Assembly: GCA_950022295.1 (NCBI GenBank) | Contig: OX465595.1 | Coordinates: 434,924,270 to 434,988,269 of the forward strand | DNA length: 64,000 nt | Reading direction: 5' to 3' | Origin: Bromus sterilis | Taxonomy: Eukaryota; Streptophyta; Magnoliopsida; Poales; Poaceae | Position numbers and translations under genes: made by a program | Part shown: positions 46,138-59,149 of the stretch, in pieces | Position numbering within the stretch: the first letter of the stretch is position 1 | Layout of the letters: each line of letters starts with the position of its first letter | Notes under the pieces: generated by a model | What the model was told of the DNA's origin: nothing | Database searches by the model: none | The model's input: the letters and a program-made list of their open reading frames with translations, nothing else

Positions 46138-49100
46138 TGTCAGATCCCTCTGTTAGGTATGTGCTAGGTTTAGCTAGTGCCTTTGCATCATGTCAATTAT
46201 TTCAAAAAGAAATCTTGGAAATCAAATTCAAAATCAAAATGAGAGAAGGAACACCCCCCAGATGAATTAATTCAAAAGGCCAGATAAAAATCTTTTCCAA
46301 ATATTCATGTTAGAGTTTTGAAAAATCTTATAAATGAGTGTGATCACATATCAAGTGATGTGGGACCCACCCCATGCTCATAGATTTTTCAAATATTCAA
46401 ACAGTACCTTGGAATTAAAGAAATACCCCTTTTTGATTTAAAATTCAAATCATTTGAATTTTAAAAATGTTGAAAGTTTATGAGTGGCTAGTCTATATTA
46501 TTATGAGGCCACATAAAATATTTCAGCATTTAATAAAATGGTTTGATATTTTTATCAGAGCCAAAACAAATTACAGAAAAAGAAAGGAAAGATTAAACAG
46601 AGAGAAAAAGAAAAGGCTTACCTCTTTCCTGGGGCGAGGCCCACCTCTCCAGCCGGCCCAGCCCACCCGAACCGTTCTGTCGTCTTCCACCCCGCGCTGC
46701 CAAGCAGCTCGGTGGCGAGGCGCCGACGCCGTGGACGCCACCACGACGTCTTCGACCTTCCAGACCTCCCCGTTCCATCTTCTGGTGTCCTGGAGAACCG
46801 TCGTGAAGCCGTGCTTCGTTTCCCCCTCCTCTCTCGTGCTCTCCCTTCCTCTCCTCGTTTTCCCCTTCTTCTCCGAGAGCAGCCGCTGCTCGCCGTCGCA
46901 GAACTCGCGGCCACCGTGCCCTAGAGCTTGAGCCAACGTGTCCCTCGTGCTCCTCTTCGACGACTACCCCAAGCTGGAGAAGATGGGCGCCTGATTGAAC
47001 TCGTGGACGACGCAAGCTTCATCGTGACCTCGCCGGACCCACAACCTCGCCGTCTTCAATTCGTCGCCGCCCGAGGAACACGCCGGAGCGCCGTCGAGCA
47101 ACCGCGTGGCCAGTGAAGCCGAGAAGCTCCAAGACGGTGTCCAAGCGCTTCGTCGTCGTCGACTCCATCGACCTGCAGAAGGAATCGAGCACGGAGCCCG
47201 CGTAGACGCCCAATTCTTCCTCGAGCTCCCGCCGGCCGCCGTGAAGGACTCCGACGATTTCGCCGCCGTTGAAACCTCCCCAAGCTTGCCGTTGCTTCCG
47301 TTCAAACCGCGGTGAGCTCCTGAGTGTTTCCCCTAAGCCTCCAGCACCCCGCGACCTCACTATCAGTTTTCGCCATGGATGCCGAAGCACGTCGCCGCCA
47401 TGGACGACGATGAGGTCGCCTCTGTGCCCCATCATCGCGTCCAGCGCGCGCGTTTGACTCCCAGTGACTCTAGCTTTCGAACGCACACGAGCTCAGCCTT
47501 TTCCGTGCCCCCTAGCGTCGACTGCGACCTCGCCGTGATTCTGCTTCCGCCAGATTCGTCGCCGTCGTCGCTCCAGAGCTCCCCGTGGACCCCCGATGCC
47601 TCCAGAAGACGCGGACGACCTCCAGGAGCAAGCCGGTGCCCTCCGTTTCCCCTCCCGTGGACGGAATCGAGTTCCCATGCAGCGCCGCCGCGGTCCAGTC
47701 GCCGGCGTCAAGCCGCCGGCGAGTCAGCTCTTAACCCCCCGGTTAATCACATATTTAGTGACCCCTGGGTCACTGACCAGTGGGCCCAGTGGCTTAATTA
47801 AGCCACTGGATTAATTTAACCCACGGGTTAAGTTAACCAGCCACTGACAGGGTGGCCCCACATGTCAGCCCCCCCCCTGACGCCAGCTTGACGTCAGCCT
47901 GACGCAGTAAATCATTTAAATGAATTTCCAGAGATTATTTGAGTTAAAAGAATTCCAGAAATTCCAGAAAATACCCCAAACTTTGGAAATTCATAGAAAA
48001 TTCATATTAACTCCAAATTGGACAAATAATATATGAAAAATGATCAGGAGAAAATTATCTTTCCAAATATGCAACTTTCAACTCTGTTTGAGTTGAATAT
48101 AAAATGGGACCAGTAGCATATGTCATTTGGTTTATTTGAAATTATTTCAAATTCAAATCAATTGAGTTTGCAACTTGGACCATGGAATTATGAGGTAATT
48201 CAACCATACATCAGAGGCACATCTTATACAAGTGAACATGTTTCAAAATGATCAAACTATGTCAATTGCACCTTGGCTAATTTGAATTCAAATGTGGAGT
48301 TTGAATTTGCATTTTAAATGCAATATATTCCACTTAAATGGAATTGCCTCACACCTCAAAACTTATACTTCAACCTTTAACATTCAATCATGTGCTTGAG
48401 CATTGCATTCATATTGATTGCTACTTCGTGCTTTGTTTGTCGAGTAGAGGTGGAACTGGAGCAAGAGGTCACCCCCTTCGCTGAAGATCCAGAACCCGAA
48501 CCTCGTCAGCAAGGCAAGCAAACCCCCATTGATCATGTCGATAAAATCCCACTTCCCTCTCATGTCTCGCTTATGCATTGTATAGGATGATCACCATGTT
48601 ACGATTCTACCGCATAGATGAACCCATTCCTTTGCATGACCTATCATCTTGTGACAGTAGTAAGCAAACCACAATCCTAGCAAATGTAGGAGTTGTTTGA
48701 TATCATGTGGCCCCTGCAATGTTACTGCTTATTGCATGCTTAGTATGATACCATGTTGTTACTGTGATGTGAGTCGGGATGGTAGTGATCATGTTGATGA
48801 TGGTAGAAAAGTGTTGGTGAATCGACCCTAATACAAGGTGAACGATGAGAGGCTATGTAGGAGTACACGGTGGGTTGTCTCGTTGAACACCGCCCTAAGT
48901 CCGAGTTCTTGTGTGGTGATCCAAGATGAAGAGTACAACCACACATTGGGCTCACTGACCCCTCTCAACCTATTAACTCATCCCTTTCGATGTCCAGATG
49001 TCGCAGTAGTTCGGAGTTCTGGTAGGCTTGTGGCCTGGATGCTAAGTGAGAGAACGGCTCACCCGAGACCGGCTTATGCACCACGCACACATCGCTTGGG

Positions 49101-50435
49101 TCCATTTCGGTAAACCGGCCGGGTTCACGATAATGGTAACCAACCCAAGTAGGCGGCTTTCTTGGACTAGATCGGCTATGAGGTAACAGTTGTGGTGAGC
49201 ATCCTCGCTGACACCCCTTGAATGGTGTCGAGATCAAAGGCGGTAAATGATGGTCATGTGTGTGTAGCGGTACACCCTTGCAAGGTTAACAAAACTATTC
49301 GAATAGCCGCGTCCGCGGTTATGGACTGCTTGGAAAGTTTAGCTTGATTATTAGATAACTTGAACCGGATACTTCTAAAACACACCAAGATAAGTGTGAG
49401 TGCTATGGTGTGCTTTCTCGTGGGGAAGTCGAGGAAGGCACCATAGTGGTGTATTGGTTGGAGAAAGTAGTGGACTCGTGTACGCTTCTTACCTCAAAGT
49501 CTGGTACTCGTAGTTCAGGATTAGCCAAGTCAAAGCTGGCATTTCTGCAAGTGAACCCCACCTCCCTTTACCTTGATACATGTGCATGAGTAGTATAGCT
49601 CCTATGTAAGTCTTGCTGAGTACGCCTTTGTACTCACGTTTGCTTAATCTATGTTTTAGATGACGCCACTGACCCCGAAGGTGGCTTCTTCATCGAGCTG
49701 GACGACTGAAGTTAAACTAGTCTAGTCCCATTCAGCAGACTAGTTCCCTCGTGGAGGGCTTTGTGTTTAAATAAGGCTTCCTAAGCCATTTGTTAAACTT
49801 GTCTGTACTCAGACATAATTTGCTTCCGCCTGTGTTGTAATGTTGGATCACATGTATGTGATCTCTGTGTGTACTCTATAAGAGTTATAAATAAAATGTA
49901 CACTTTGTAGAGAATTGTAATGGTACCTGCTGTTCATACAAGGCATGTGTGCTGCGTGTATGTTTATAACATGCATGTTTTGTATGGGTTTTCGAGACCT
50001 TAGTTGTGTTCTGGCTGGCGGTCTTTCATACACCAAGTGGCCCTTAGATGTGCGCAGCTTGGGGCATCGCGATGCGATTGCTCGAGACTCCGTCTCGTGC
50101 ACACTTTGTGGTATGATCGAGCCCGCCCTAGACCCCGACTAAGTGATCGGGCTGGAGTAAGTCTATGTAAGAGTTTTGAGATAGTCGATAATATGGTTGA
50201 GGCGACTTGTCTTTGAATATGGGAGTTCACCACCCATATCTTTAGACTTGTGTGCGGACGATGAGGACCCATCTCAGTTGATCATCCGGCCTGGATGGGA
50301 TGCCCCTCACGTACGATGCTTTCCGAGAATGTTCAGTGCTTGGCCTTGTCTGCTTAGACAAGTAGGTGCGGTTCTCGGCTCTCCATATGACTATGTCTTA
50401 GCTGTACTTGCATACGCTAACCCCGGGTCCCGACA
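46138..50435 (+). mobile_element. G3 5' LTR (4,298 bp)
   Basis: It starts TGTCAGATCC and ends GGTCCCGACA, followed by a PBS. The first 450 bp are AT-rich and a GC-rich block spans about 46620-47720. The GC-rich block is nearly identical to that of G5 and different from G4. Many short overlapping frames on both strands occur here; none has a recognisable product. Confidence 0.92.
47786..47809. repeat. Perfect 24-bp palindrome in the G3 LTR
   Basis: Same sequence and context as at 18416-18439, preceded by CACTGACCAGTGGG and followed by ATTAATTTAACCC. Confidence 0.95.
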
Positions 50436-50439
50436 GACT

Positions 50440-50451
50440 TGGTATCAGAGC
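50440..50451 (+). other. Primer-binding site of G3
   Basis: TGGTATCAGAGC, four bases after the LTR end, as in G1. Confidence 0.92.
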
Positions 50452-50855
50452 AGGACTGACTGTAGGATTAGTAGCCTTGGCCGAAGTCGAGTCTAGCCTT
50501 CTATAGTTATATAGTTACTCTTGGTATATAAGGGAACAACGTAAGGCTTCTTTTTTCTCCTTACCCCCTTCGTTCTGAGTTCTGAGTCACCCTCATCTTA
50601 TTCTACGGGAAGATAGGACTAGGCTCTCCTCTGTCTGATTAGAACATCTCGTTGTTTGCTTCCTTGTAGCCGTAGGAAAGTTGTGTTCGGTTTGTTAGTT
50701 TGGTTATGCTGCCTCTTTTACTACATCGTATGTAAGTGATGTTTCCATGTTGTAAGGAATTGTCTTTTTCTTGCAATTACAGCCGTTATGCTGTCCGAGT
50801 CATTCCAGGTTTATCTCATAATCTGATGCATTTGCAAAACTCCTTTCTGTTTCAG
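50452..50855 (+). promoter_or_regulatory. G3 leader
   Basis: No gene. It has the same TATATAAGGG box (about 50525-50534), GTAAGG (50541-50546) and TTTCAG acceptor-like end (50850-50855) as the G1 leader. Confidence 0.45.
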
Positions 50856-51635
50856 ATGGCAGATCTTCCCCCTCGGCAGATTGTTCGTTTGACCAGGTGC
50901 CTCGGTGTCCGTGGCCATCCCGCCACGTTGATCGAGATGATGTCCTATGTTGGATATCGATGGTACCCTGAGTACACCATCGAGGAGAAGTTCCACGACT
51001 TCAACCAGACGCAGTTCCACTGCATTGTCCGGATCTACCCACACCACGTTGGAGTCACCCAGCCTATCCACTTTGGACATGGCATTGGCGTTACCGAGAA
51101 CATGGCTGTGCAGGATGCTGCATATTAATGTATTACACTGCTGAGAGAGGAGCACACCATGCTGAGAGAGACCTCATTCCGCTATATCCCTGCTGCACTT
51201 CCAGGAGAAGAGGGATATTACACCGGACTCTACTCAGATCACTCTGCAGAGGATCCAGCACTCCAGGTGACTGCTAGGTTTGCTAGTGACAGAGATCGTG
51301 ATGCACGCGCTCTCCGTTTTGAGCTCCACGCCACCCGAGTTCGTCTGTACCGAGCACTGACGCTCTTGGCACCCTTTGTGAGCGTGGGATCAGTTGAGTT
51401 TGATGCGATCTATCCAGTGAGGACTCAGATGCCTTCTCGAGTTGCTTGGCCCGAGATTGGAGGCATTTTTCCACCCCGTGGTCCTTTGCTTCCACCCTAC
51501 GCTGGACCTAGGCCCCATCCTTGCCCAAATGGATATCAGGGTCCACAAGCCTCCGTGTTTTCCGATGGTCACCTCCAGCTACCGGGATACGCGGGTAACT
51601 TTTATGAGGACTACTATGGAGATGGAGATGACTGA
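50856..51635 (+). pseudogene. G3 ORF1, one premature stop
   Basis: It is the same 260-codon length as G1 ORF1, including the stop. A TCA-to-TAA change at 51126-51128 ends the protein after 90 residues, inside the alanine-rich helix of the dsRBD-like part. The rest of the frame stays open to the TGA at 51633-51635. I see no frameshift, so the loss may be recent. Confidence 0.82.
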
Positions 51636-51966
51636 GACCGCCTGTGGTCTTACTTAGTGAGGATGTAGTAGTATCCTAGTATATTGTAAGCAAGGTGTCT
51701 AAGTTCCAGAGGCTTAGATAAATAATGTATAGGAAGTCAGAGTGCCTCTCAAGGATGTATCATCTTCATCACGTTTGTATTAGCTTAGTGCTTGTACTAA
51801 AACGATGTATGGTTTGTATGACAGCTTGTGAATATATGGCTTGTATGCTTTTATCACCATGTTGTCAAGATGATTACTTCCTTTGCTCTGTAATCCTTCC
51901 AGTACTTCAATACCTTGATTAGACTCTTCAAATCAACTCTGTTTGACTTTGATTTTCACCTTCAGG
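51636..51966 (+). other. G3 ORF1-gag spacer
   Basis: No gene. GTAAGC at 51686-51691 and CACCTTCAG ending at 51965 repeat the donor-like and acceptor-like pair of G1. Confidence 0.4.
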
Positions 51967-53513
51967 ATGTCTCAAGGAACCCGTGGCCAGATTGTTCGTA
52001 ACCAAGGTCGTGGAAATGACCAGGAGGAAGGCAACCTTCCACCCCCACCCACGATGGCACAAGTTCTGATGGAGGTCGAGAGGAACCGCCGCGACTCTCA
52101 CCACCTGCTGGAAGTCATTGCACGCAACACCACTCAGCAGGGCAATGAACTGGTGTCTCTGAACGACTTCATCCGGCTTCATCCCCCGGTTTTCAGTTAC
52201 TCCACCGAGCCCCTTGACGCCGATGACTGGCTTCGCAGCATCGGAAGGAAGCTCCAAGCAGGTCGTGTTGCAACTGGTCACAAGGTCAGCTATGCCACCT
52301 ATCACCTCGAAGGTGCAGCTAGTTCTTGGTGGGAGAACTTTCTGAATATGCGTCCCGTTGGACCACCTGCATCTTGGGAGGAATTATGCACGTCCTTCCG
52401 TGAGCACCACATTCCCAAAGGTCTCATGGACCGCAAGCGTGAGGAGTTCTGCAACCTCACTCAAGGCAAAAGGACCGTTGATGAGTTTAGTCGTGAGTTC
52501 AACCGACTTGCTCGTTATGCAACTGAAGAAGTCTCCACCGACTCCAAGAAACAAGAGAGGTTCCGTCGTGGCCTCAACACCGGACTTCGTCGTGAGCTCA
52601 ACCTTCATGACTTTGCCACATTCCAGGTCCTTGTCAACAAGGCCATCAAAGCAGAGGACATGAACACCCCCAACGACTTTCGCAAACACCCTAGAGATGA
52701 CGGTTCATCCAACTCTGGCTCCCAGAAGCGCAAGATCTGGATCCCAAACAGTATGTTCCGCCAGAACAACCCACCGAGGCCATCCTATGTGGCGCCTCGT
52801 CCAACCACCCAGTTCCACCCAGCTCCACCAAACAACCCAGCTCCACGCACTGTTTTCGGAGCTTGCTACAAGTGTGGTCAGGCAGGCCACTATTCTCGTG
52901 AGTGTCCCCAGAACCAGATCCAGCACCAGAATGCTCCACCCCGTGCCGGAGGCAACAACAACAACAACAACAATGGTCGTGGCAAGCCACCCCAGAAGGT
53001 CTTCACCGCCAAACCCGCTCCTTCCGCCACTCGTGGACGTCTGAACCAGATTGCTGCTGAAGAGACTGACGACACCACTGACGTCATTCTTGGTACGCTC
53101 CCAGTCAATTTTGTTCCTACTTCCGTTCTTTTCGACCCAGGAGCATCTCATTCATTCATGTCGGAAAGTTATGCACTTCGTCATGAGTTACCTTTTGTTG
53201 AATTGTCCACCCCAATGGTTATTCAAACTCCAGGGTCAAGATGGCAAACTAATAGAGTGAGCCATGGTAATCAAATTGCAATTGAGGGTTTAGTATTCCT
53301 TGCTTCACTCAAAGCCCTCAAGTCTTCAGACATTGATGTCATCCTTGGCATGGATTGGCTATCAAGACAGAATGCCTACCTGGATTGCAAAGGCAAATCT
53401 GTGAAACTCACCCACCCTTCAGGCACAACCGTTAACTATACCTCACCAAGAACAAGAACCCAAGTGCATTCCTTGAATGTACTTCCCCTTCCCGAACTTG
53501 AAGATATTCCGGT
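51967..53513 (+). CDS. G3 gag-protease, cut by the G4 insertion
   Basis: The frame is open from MSQGTRGQIVRN to the junction. It encodes the gag core (SSWWENFLNMRPVGPPASW), the CCHC knuckle CYKCGQAGHYSREC (about 52863-52904), a short Asn-rich run (codons near 52962-52978) and the protease with VLFDPGASHSF and ILGMDWLSRQNAY. The last G3 codons encode EDIPVV. The sequence then becomes an LTR start (TGTCAG at 53514) that adds a few foreign codons and a stop. RT, RNase H, integrase and chromodomain should lie beyond the window if the nesting model is right. No stop or frameshift is present in this part, unlike G1. Confidence 0.9.
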
Positions 53514-56500
53514 TGTCAGATCCCTCTGTTAGGTATGTGCTAGGGTTAGCTAGTGCCTTTGCATCATGTAAAAATTTCAAAAAAGAAATCTTGGAAATCA
53601 AATTCAAAATCAAAATGGGAGAAGGAACACCCCCCAGTTGAATTATTTCAAAAGGCCAGATAAAAATATTTTCCAAAAATTCATGTTAGAGTTTTGAAAA
53701 GTCTTATAAATGAGTGTGATCACATATCAAGTGATGTGGGACCCACCCCATGCTCATAGATTTTTCAAATATTCAAACAGTACCTTGGAATTAAAGAAAT
53801 ACCCCTTTTTGATTTAAAATTCAAATCATTTGAATTTTAAAAATGTTGAAAGTTTATGAGTGGCTAGTCTATATTATTAAGAGGCCATGTAAAAGTTTTC
53901 AGCATTTAATAAAATGGTTTCTTATTTTTATCAGAGCCAAAACAAATTACAGAAAAAGAAAGGAAAGATTAAACAGAAAGAAAAAGGAAAAAGGACTTAC
54001 CTGGCCATTCGTCCCAACTCTTCGCCCGCGGCCCAGCAAGCCAGCCCAGCCCGCTGCCCCTCCCGTTTGTCTTCTTCCCCGGCGCGGCAAGCAGCTCGCT
54101 GGAGCGCATGCCGACGCCGGCGCCACCTGCTTGCCTGCCTGGAGGCCCTCCCGTGCCTTCTCCTTGCGCCAGAGAGACGCCGTGGCACCGCGAACCACTT
54201 TCCCCCCATCGCCGCTTCGTCTCGCGCCTTCTCCTCGTTTTCCCCTTCTTCCCTGAGAGCCTCCGCCGTTCACCGTCGACGGAATCCGCAGCCAACGCCG
54301 GAGAGAAGCCTGGAGACCATTTCCATCGTGCGCGCCTTCGTCGACTTCCTCGATCTGGAGAAGCTGGAGGACTAATCGAGCTCGAGGCCAACGCAAGCTT
54401 CACCGAGACCTCACCGGAGCCGCCGCGCGATTTCTTTGATTCCGGCAACCACAGGGCGTCCCCGACCGCGCCACCACCTCCGTTGAACTCACGGTGAGCT
54501 CACGGTTCACCCGAGCCATTCCTTCGTCTCCCTCCTCCTCCCTAGCTGGATCCGCCATGAACGCAGGAGCTCGTCGCCGCCATGGTCGACGGCGAGGAAG
54601 TTCCCGTGCCCCTTCGACCCATCCAAGACGACCACCGTGCTCCTAGTGCTCCAAGGATTCGTCCGAGCCATTGCATGCCCACGAAAACCCACCGCAGCGT
54701 CGTCTTCGTTGACACCGAGCCACGGCCGCCACTAGGGCTCGTCGCCGGCATCACTCCGGTGCCCCCCAGTGGCGCTGCTGTGCTCTGGGTGATGCGGACG
54801 AGCTCGGGCTTCCGTTTGGTGGTCTCAGCGCACCAAATGGTGGCCGGAGCCGCCGTCCCGTGCGTCGCCGCCGCGTCGGATGGTCGCCGGCGACTAGCCG
54901 CCGGCAAGTCTGACGTGTCCGGGGTGATTAGCACCTAAACCAACCCCCCTGGGTCACTTACAGGTGGGCCCAGCCCCCTCTAATCCTCTCTGTTAGATTA
55001 ATCTAACAGGAAAATTAGATGAGAGGCTGAGAGCCCTGGCCCACTGGTCAGTTTGACCGGGGTCAAAACCCCCCTTACGTCATGCTGATGCAGTGCTGGC
55101 GCAATAAAAGCTTTTCTAATTAAAAAGAATTCCAGAAATTCCAGAAAATACCCCAAACTTTGGAAATTCATAGAAAATTCATATTAACTCCAAATTGGAC
55201 AAATAATATATGAAAAATGATCAGGAGAAAATTATCTTTCCAAATATGCAACTTTCAACTCTGTTTGAGTTGAATTTAAAATGTGATCAGTAGCATTTGC
55301 TATTTGATTTAAATGGAATTAAATCAAATTCAATTCAAATAATTTTGCAACTTGAACCATGGCAACATGCTACATTTCACTTACACATCAGAGGCATATC
55401 ATACACATTGGAAGTTATTCAAAATGATCAAACTATATCACATATAACTTGGTTAATGTTGAATTCAAATGTGGAGTTTGAATTTGCATTTTAAATGCAA
55501 TATATTCCACTTAAAAGGAATTGCCTCACACATCAAAACTTGTACTTCAAGCATTAACATTCAATCATGTGCTTGACCATTGCATTCATATTGATTGCTA
55601 CTTCGTGCTTTGTTTGTCGAGTAGAGGTGGAACCGGAGCAAGAGGTCACCCCCTTCGCTGAAGATCCAGAGCCCGAACCTCGTCAGCAAGGCAAGCAAAA
55701 CCCCATTGATCATGTCGATAAAATCCCACTTCCCTCTCATGTCTCGCTTATGCATTGTATAGGATGATCACCATGTTACGATTCTACCGCTTAGATGAAC
55801 CCATTCCTTTGCATGACCTATCTTTTGTCAAAGTAGTAAGCAAACCACAATCCTAGCAAATGTAGGAGTTGAATGATATCATGTGGCCCTGCAATGTTAC
55901 TGCTTATTGCATGCTTAGTATGATACCATGTTGTTACTGTGATGTGAGTCGGGATGGTAGTGATCATGTTGATGATGGTAGAAGAGTGTTGGTGAATCGA
56001 CCCTAATACAAGGTGAACGATGAGAGGATGTGTAGGAGTACACGGTGGGTTGTCTCGTTGAACACCGCCCTAAGTCCGAGTTCTTGTGTGGTGATCCAAG
56101 ATGAAGAGTACAACCACACATTGGGCTCACTGACCCCTCTCAACTTATTAACTCATCCCTTTCGATGTCCAGATGTCGCAGTAGTTCAGAGTTCTGGTAG
56201 GCTTGTGGCTTGGATGCTAAGTGAGAGAACGGCTCACCCGAGACCGGCTTATGCACCACGCACACATCGCTTGGGTCCACTTCGGTAAACCGGCCGGGTT
56301 CACGATAGTGGTAGCCAACCCAAGTAGGCGGCTTTCTTGGACTAGATAGGCTATGAGGCAACAGTTGTGGTGAGCATCCTCGCTGGCACCCCTTGAATGG
56401 TGTCGAGATCAAAGGAGGTAAATGATGATCATGTGTGTGTAGCGGTACACCCTTGCAAGGTTAACAAAACTATTCGAATAGCCGCGTCCGCGGTTATGGA

Positions 56501-57615
56501 CTACTTGGAAAGCTTAGCTTGATTATTAGATAACTTGAACCAGATACTTCTAAAATACACCAAGATAAGTGTGAGTGCTATGACGTGCTTTCTCGTGGGG
56601 AAGTCGAGGAAGGCACCATAGTGGTGTAATTGGTTGGTGAAAGTAGTGGACTCGTGTACGCTTCTTACCTCAAAGTCTGGTACTCGTAGTTCAGGATTAG
56701 CCAAGTCAAAGCTGGCATTTCTGCAAGTGAAACCCCACCTCCCTTTACCTTGATACATGTGCATGAGTAGTATAGCTCCTATGTAAGTCTTGCTGAGTAC
56801 GCCTTTGTACTCACGTTTGCTTAATCTATGTTTTAGATGACGCCACTGACCCCGAAGGTGGCTTCTTCATCGAGCTGGACGACTGAAGTTAAGCTAGTCT
56901 AGTCCCAGTCAGCAGACTGGTTCCCTCGTGGAGGGCTTTATGTTTGAATAAGGCTTCTTAAGCCAATTTGTTAAACTTGTCTGTACTCAGACATAATTTG
57001 CTTCCGCTTTATGTTGTAATGTTGGATCACATGTATGTGATCTCTGTGTGTACTCTATAAGAGTTATAAATAATATGTACACTTTGTAGAGAATTGCAAT
57101 GGTACCTGCTGTTCATACAAGGCATGTGTGCTGCGTGTATGTTTATAACATGCATGTCTTTGTATGGGTTTTCGAGACCTTAGTTGTGTTCTGGCTGGCG
57201 GTCTTTCATACACCAAGTGGCCCTTAGATGTGCGTAGCTTGGGGCATCGCGATGCGATTGTCCGAGACTCCGTCTCGTGCACACTTTGTGGTATGATCGA
57301 GCCCGCCCTAGACCCCGACTAAGTGATCGGGCTGAAGTAAGTCTATGTAAGAGTTTTGAGATAGTCGATAGTATGGTTGAGGCGACTTGTCTTTGAATAT
57401 GGGAGTTCACTACCCATATCATTAGACTTGTGTGCGGACGATGAGGACCCATCACAGTTGATCATCCGGCCTGGATGGGATGCCCCTCACGTACGATGCT
57501 TTCCGAGAATGTTCAGTGCTTGGCCTTGTCTGCTTAGACAAGTGGGTGCGATTCTCGGCTCTCCATATGACTATGCCTTAACTGTACTTGCATACGCTAA
57601 CCCCGGGTCCCGACA
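53514..57615 (+). mobile_element. G4 5' LTR (4,102 bp)
   Basis: It starts TGTCAGATCC directly after the G3 protease codons and ends CCCGACA before a PBS. Its GC-rich middle (about 54000-54960) is unlike G3 and G5, while both flanks align with them. CCGGT at 53509-53513 is the predicted target duplication. No gene is called in the LTR. Confidence 0.9.
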
Positions 57616-57619
57616 GACT

Positions 57620-57631
57620 TGGTATCAGAGC
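57620..57631 (+). other. Primer-binding site of G4
   Basis: TGGTATCAGAGC in the same position as in G1 and G3. Confidence 0.92.
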
Positions 57632-58037
57632 AGGAATGACTGTAGGACTAGTAGCCTTGGCCGAAGTTGAGTCTAGCTTGCTATAGTTATATAGTTACTC
57701 TGGGTATATAAGGGAACAACGTAAGGCTTCATTTTTCTCCTTACCCCTTTGTTCTGAGTTCTGAGTCACCCTCATCTTGTTCTACGGGAAGATAGGACTA
57801 GGCTCTTCTCTGTCTGTTTAGCACATCTCGTTGATTGCTTCATTATAGCCGTAGGAAAGTTGTGTCAGGTTTTTCCTAGCATTGTTATAATGCTGATTTC
57901 TTACATCATATTATGTAAGTGCTGTTTTCATGATTGAAAGAAATTGTCATTTCTTACAATTACAGCCGTTATGATGTCCGAGTCATTCCAGGTTTATCTC
58001 ATAATCTGATGCATTTGCAAACTCCTTTCTGTTTCAG
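57632..58037 (+). promoter_or_regulatory. G4 leader
   Basis: No gene. It has a TATATAAGGG box near 57703-57712, GTAAGG at 57721-57726 and TTTCAG directly before the ORF1 ATG. The middle is more diverged from G1 and G3 than these signals are. Confidence 0.45.
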
Positions 58038-58817
58038 ATGGCAGATCTTCCCCCTCGGCAGATTGTTCGTTTGACCAGGTGCCTCGGTGTGCGTGGCCAT
58101 CCCGCCACGTTGATCGAGATGATGTCCTATGTGGGATATCGATGGTACCCTGAGTACACCATCGAGGAGCAGTTTCACGACTTCAACCAGACGCAGTTCC
58201 ACTGCATCGTCCGGATCTACCCGCACCACGTTGGAGTCACCCAGCCTATCCACTTTGGACATGGCATCGGCGTTACCGAGAACATGGCTGTGCAGGATGC
58301 TGCATATTCATGTATTACACTGCTGAGAGAGGAGCACACCATGCTGAGAGAGACTTCATTCCGCTATATCCCTCCTGCACTTCCAGGAGAAGAGGGATAT
58401 TACTCCGGACTCTACTCAGATCACTCTGCAGAGGATCCAGCACTTCAGGTGACTGCTAGGTTTGCTAGTGACAGAGATCGTGATGCACGTGCTCTCCGTT
58501 TTGAGCTCCACGCTACTCGTCTTCGGTTGTACCGAGCACTGACGCTCTTGGCACCCTTTGTGAGCGTGGGATCACTGGAGTACGATGCGATCTATCCAGT
58601 GAGGACCCAGATGCCTTCTCGAGTTGCTTGGCCCGAGATTGGAGGAATTTTTCCACCCCGTGGTCCTTTGCTTCCACCCTACACTGGACCTAGGCCCCAT
58701 CCTTGACCAAATGGCTATTAGGGCCCACAAGCCTCCATGTTTTTCGATGGTCACCTCCAGCTACCAAGATACGCGGGTAACTTTTATGAGGATTACTATG
58801 GAGATGGAGATGAGTGA
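58038..58817 (+). pseudogene. G4 ORF1, two premature stops near the C terminus
   Basis: It is the same 260-codon length. The dsRBD-like part is intact. A TGC-to-TGA stop at 58704-58706 and a CAG-to-TAG stop at 58719-58721 remove the last 37 residues, including the acidic tail. A shortened 222-residue product would still contain the N-terminal domain. Confidence 0.82.
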
Positions 58818-59149
58818 GACCGCCTGTGGTCTTACTTAGTGAGGATGTAGTAGTATCCTAGTATATTGTAAGCAAGGTGTCTAAGTTCCAGAGGCTTAGA
58901 TAAATAATGTATAGGAAGTCATAGTGCCTCTGAAGGATGTATCATCTTCATCACGTTTGTATTAGCTTAGTGCTTGTACTAAAACGATGTATGGTTGGTA
59001 TGACAGCTTGTGAATATATGGCTTGTATGCTTTATCACCATGTTGTCAAGATGATTACTTCCTTTGCTCTGTAATCCTTCCAGTACTTCAATACCTTGAT
59101 TAGATTCTTGAAATCAACTCTGTTTGACTTTGGTTTTTTCACCTTCAGG
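58818..59149 (+). other. G4 ORF1-gag spacer
   Basis: No gene. GTAAGC at 58868-58873 and CACCTTCAG ending at 59148, as in G1 and G3. Confidence 0.4.
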
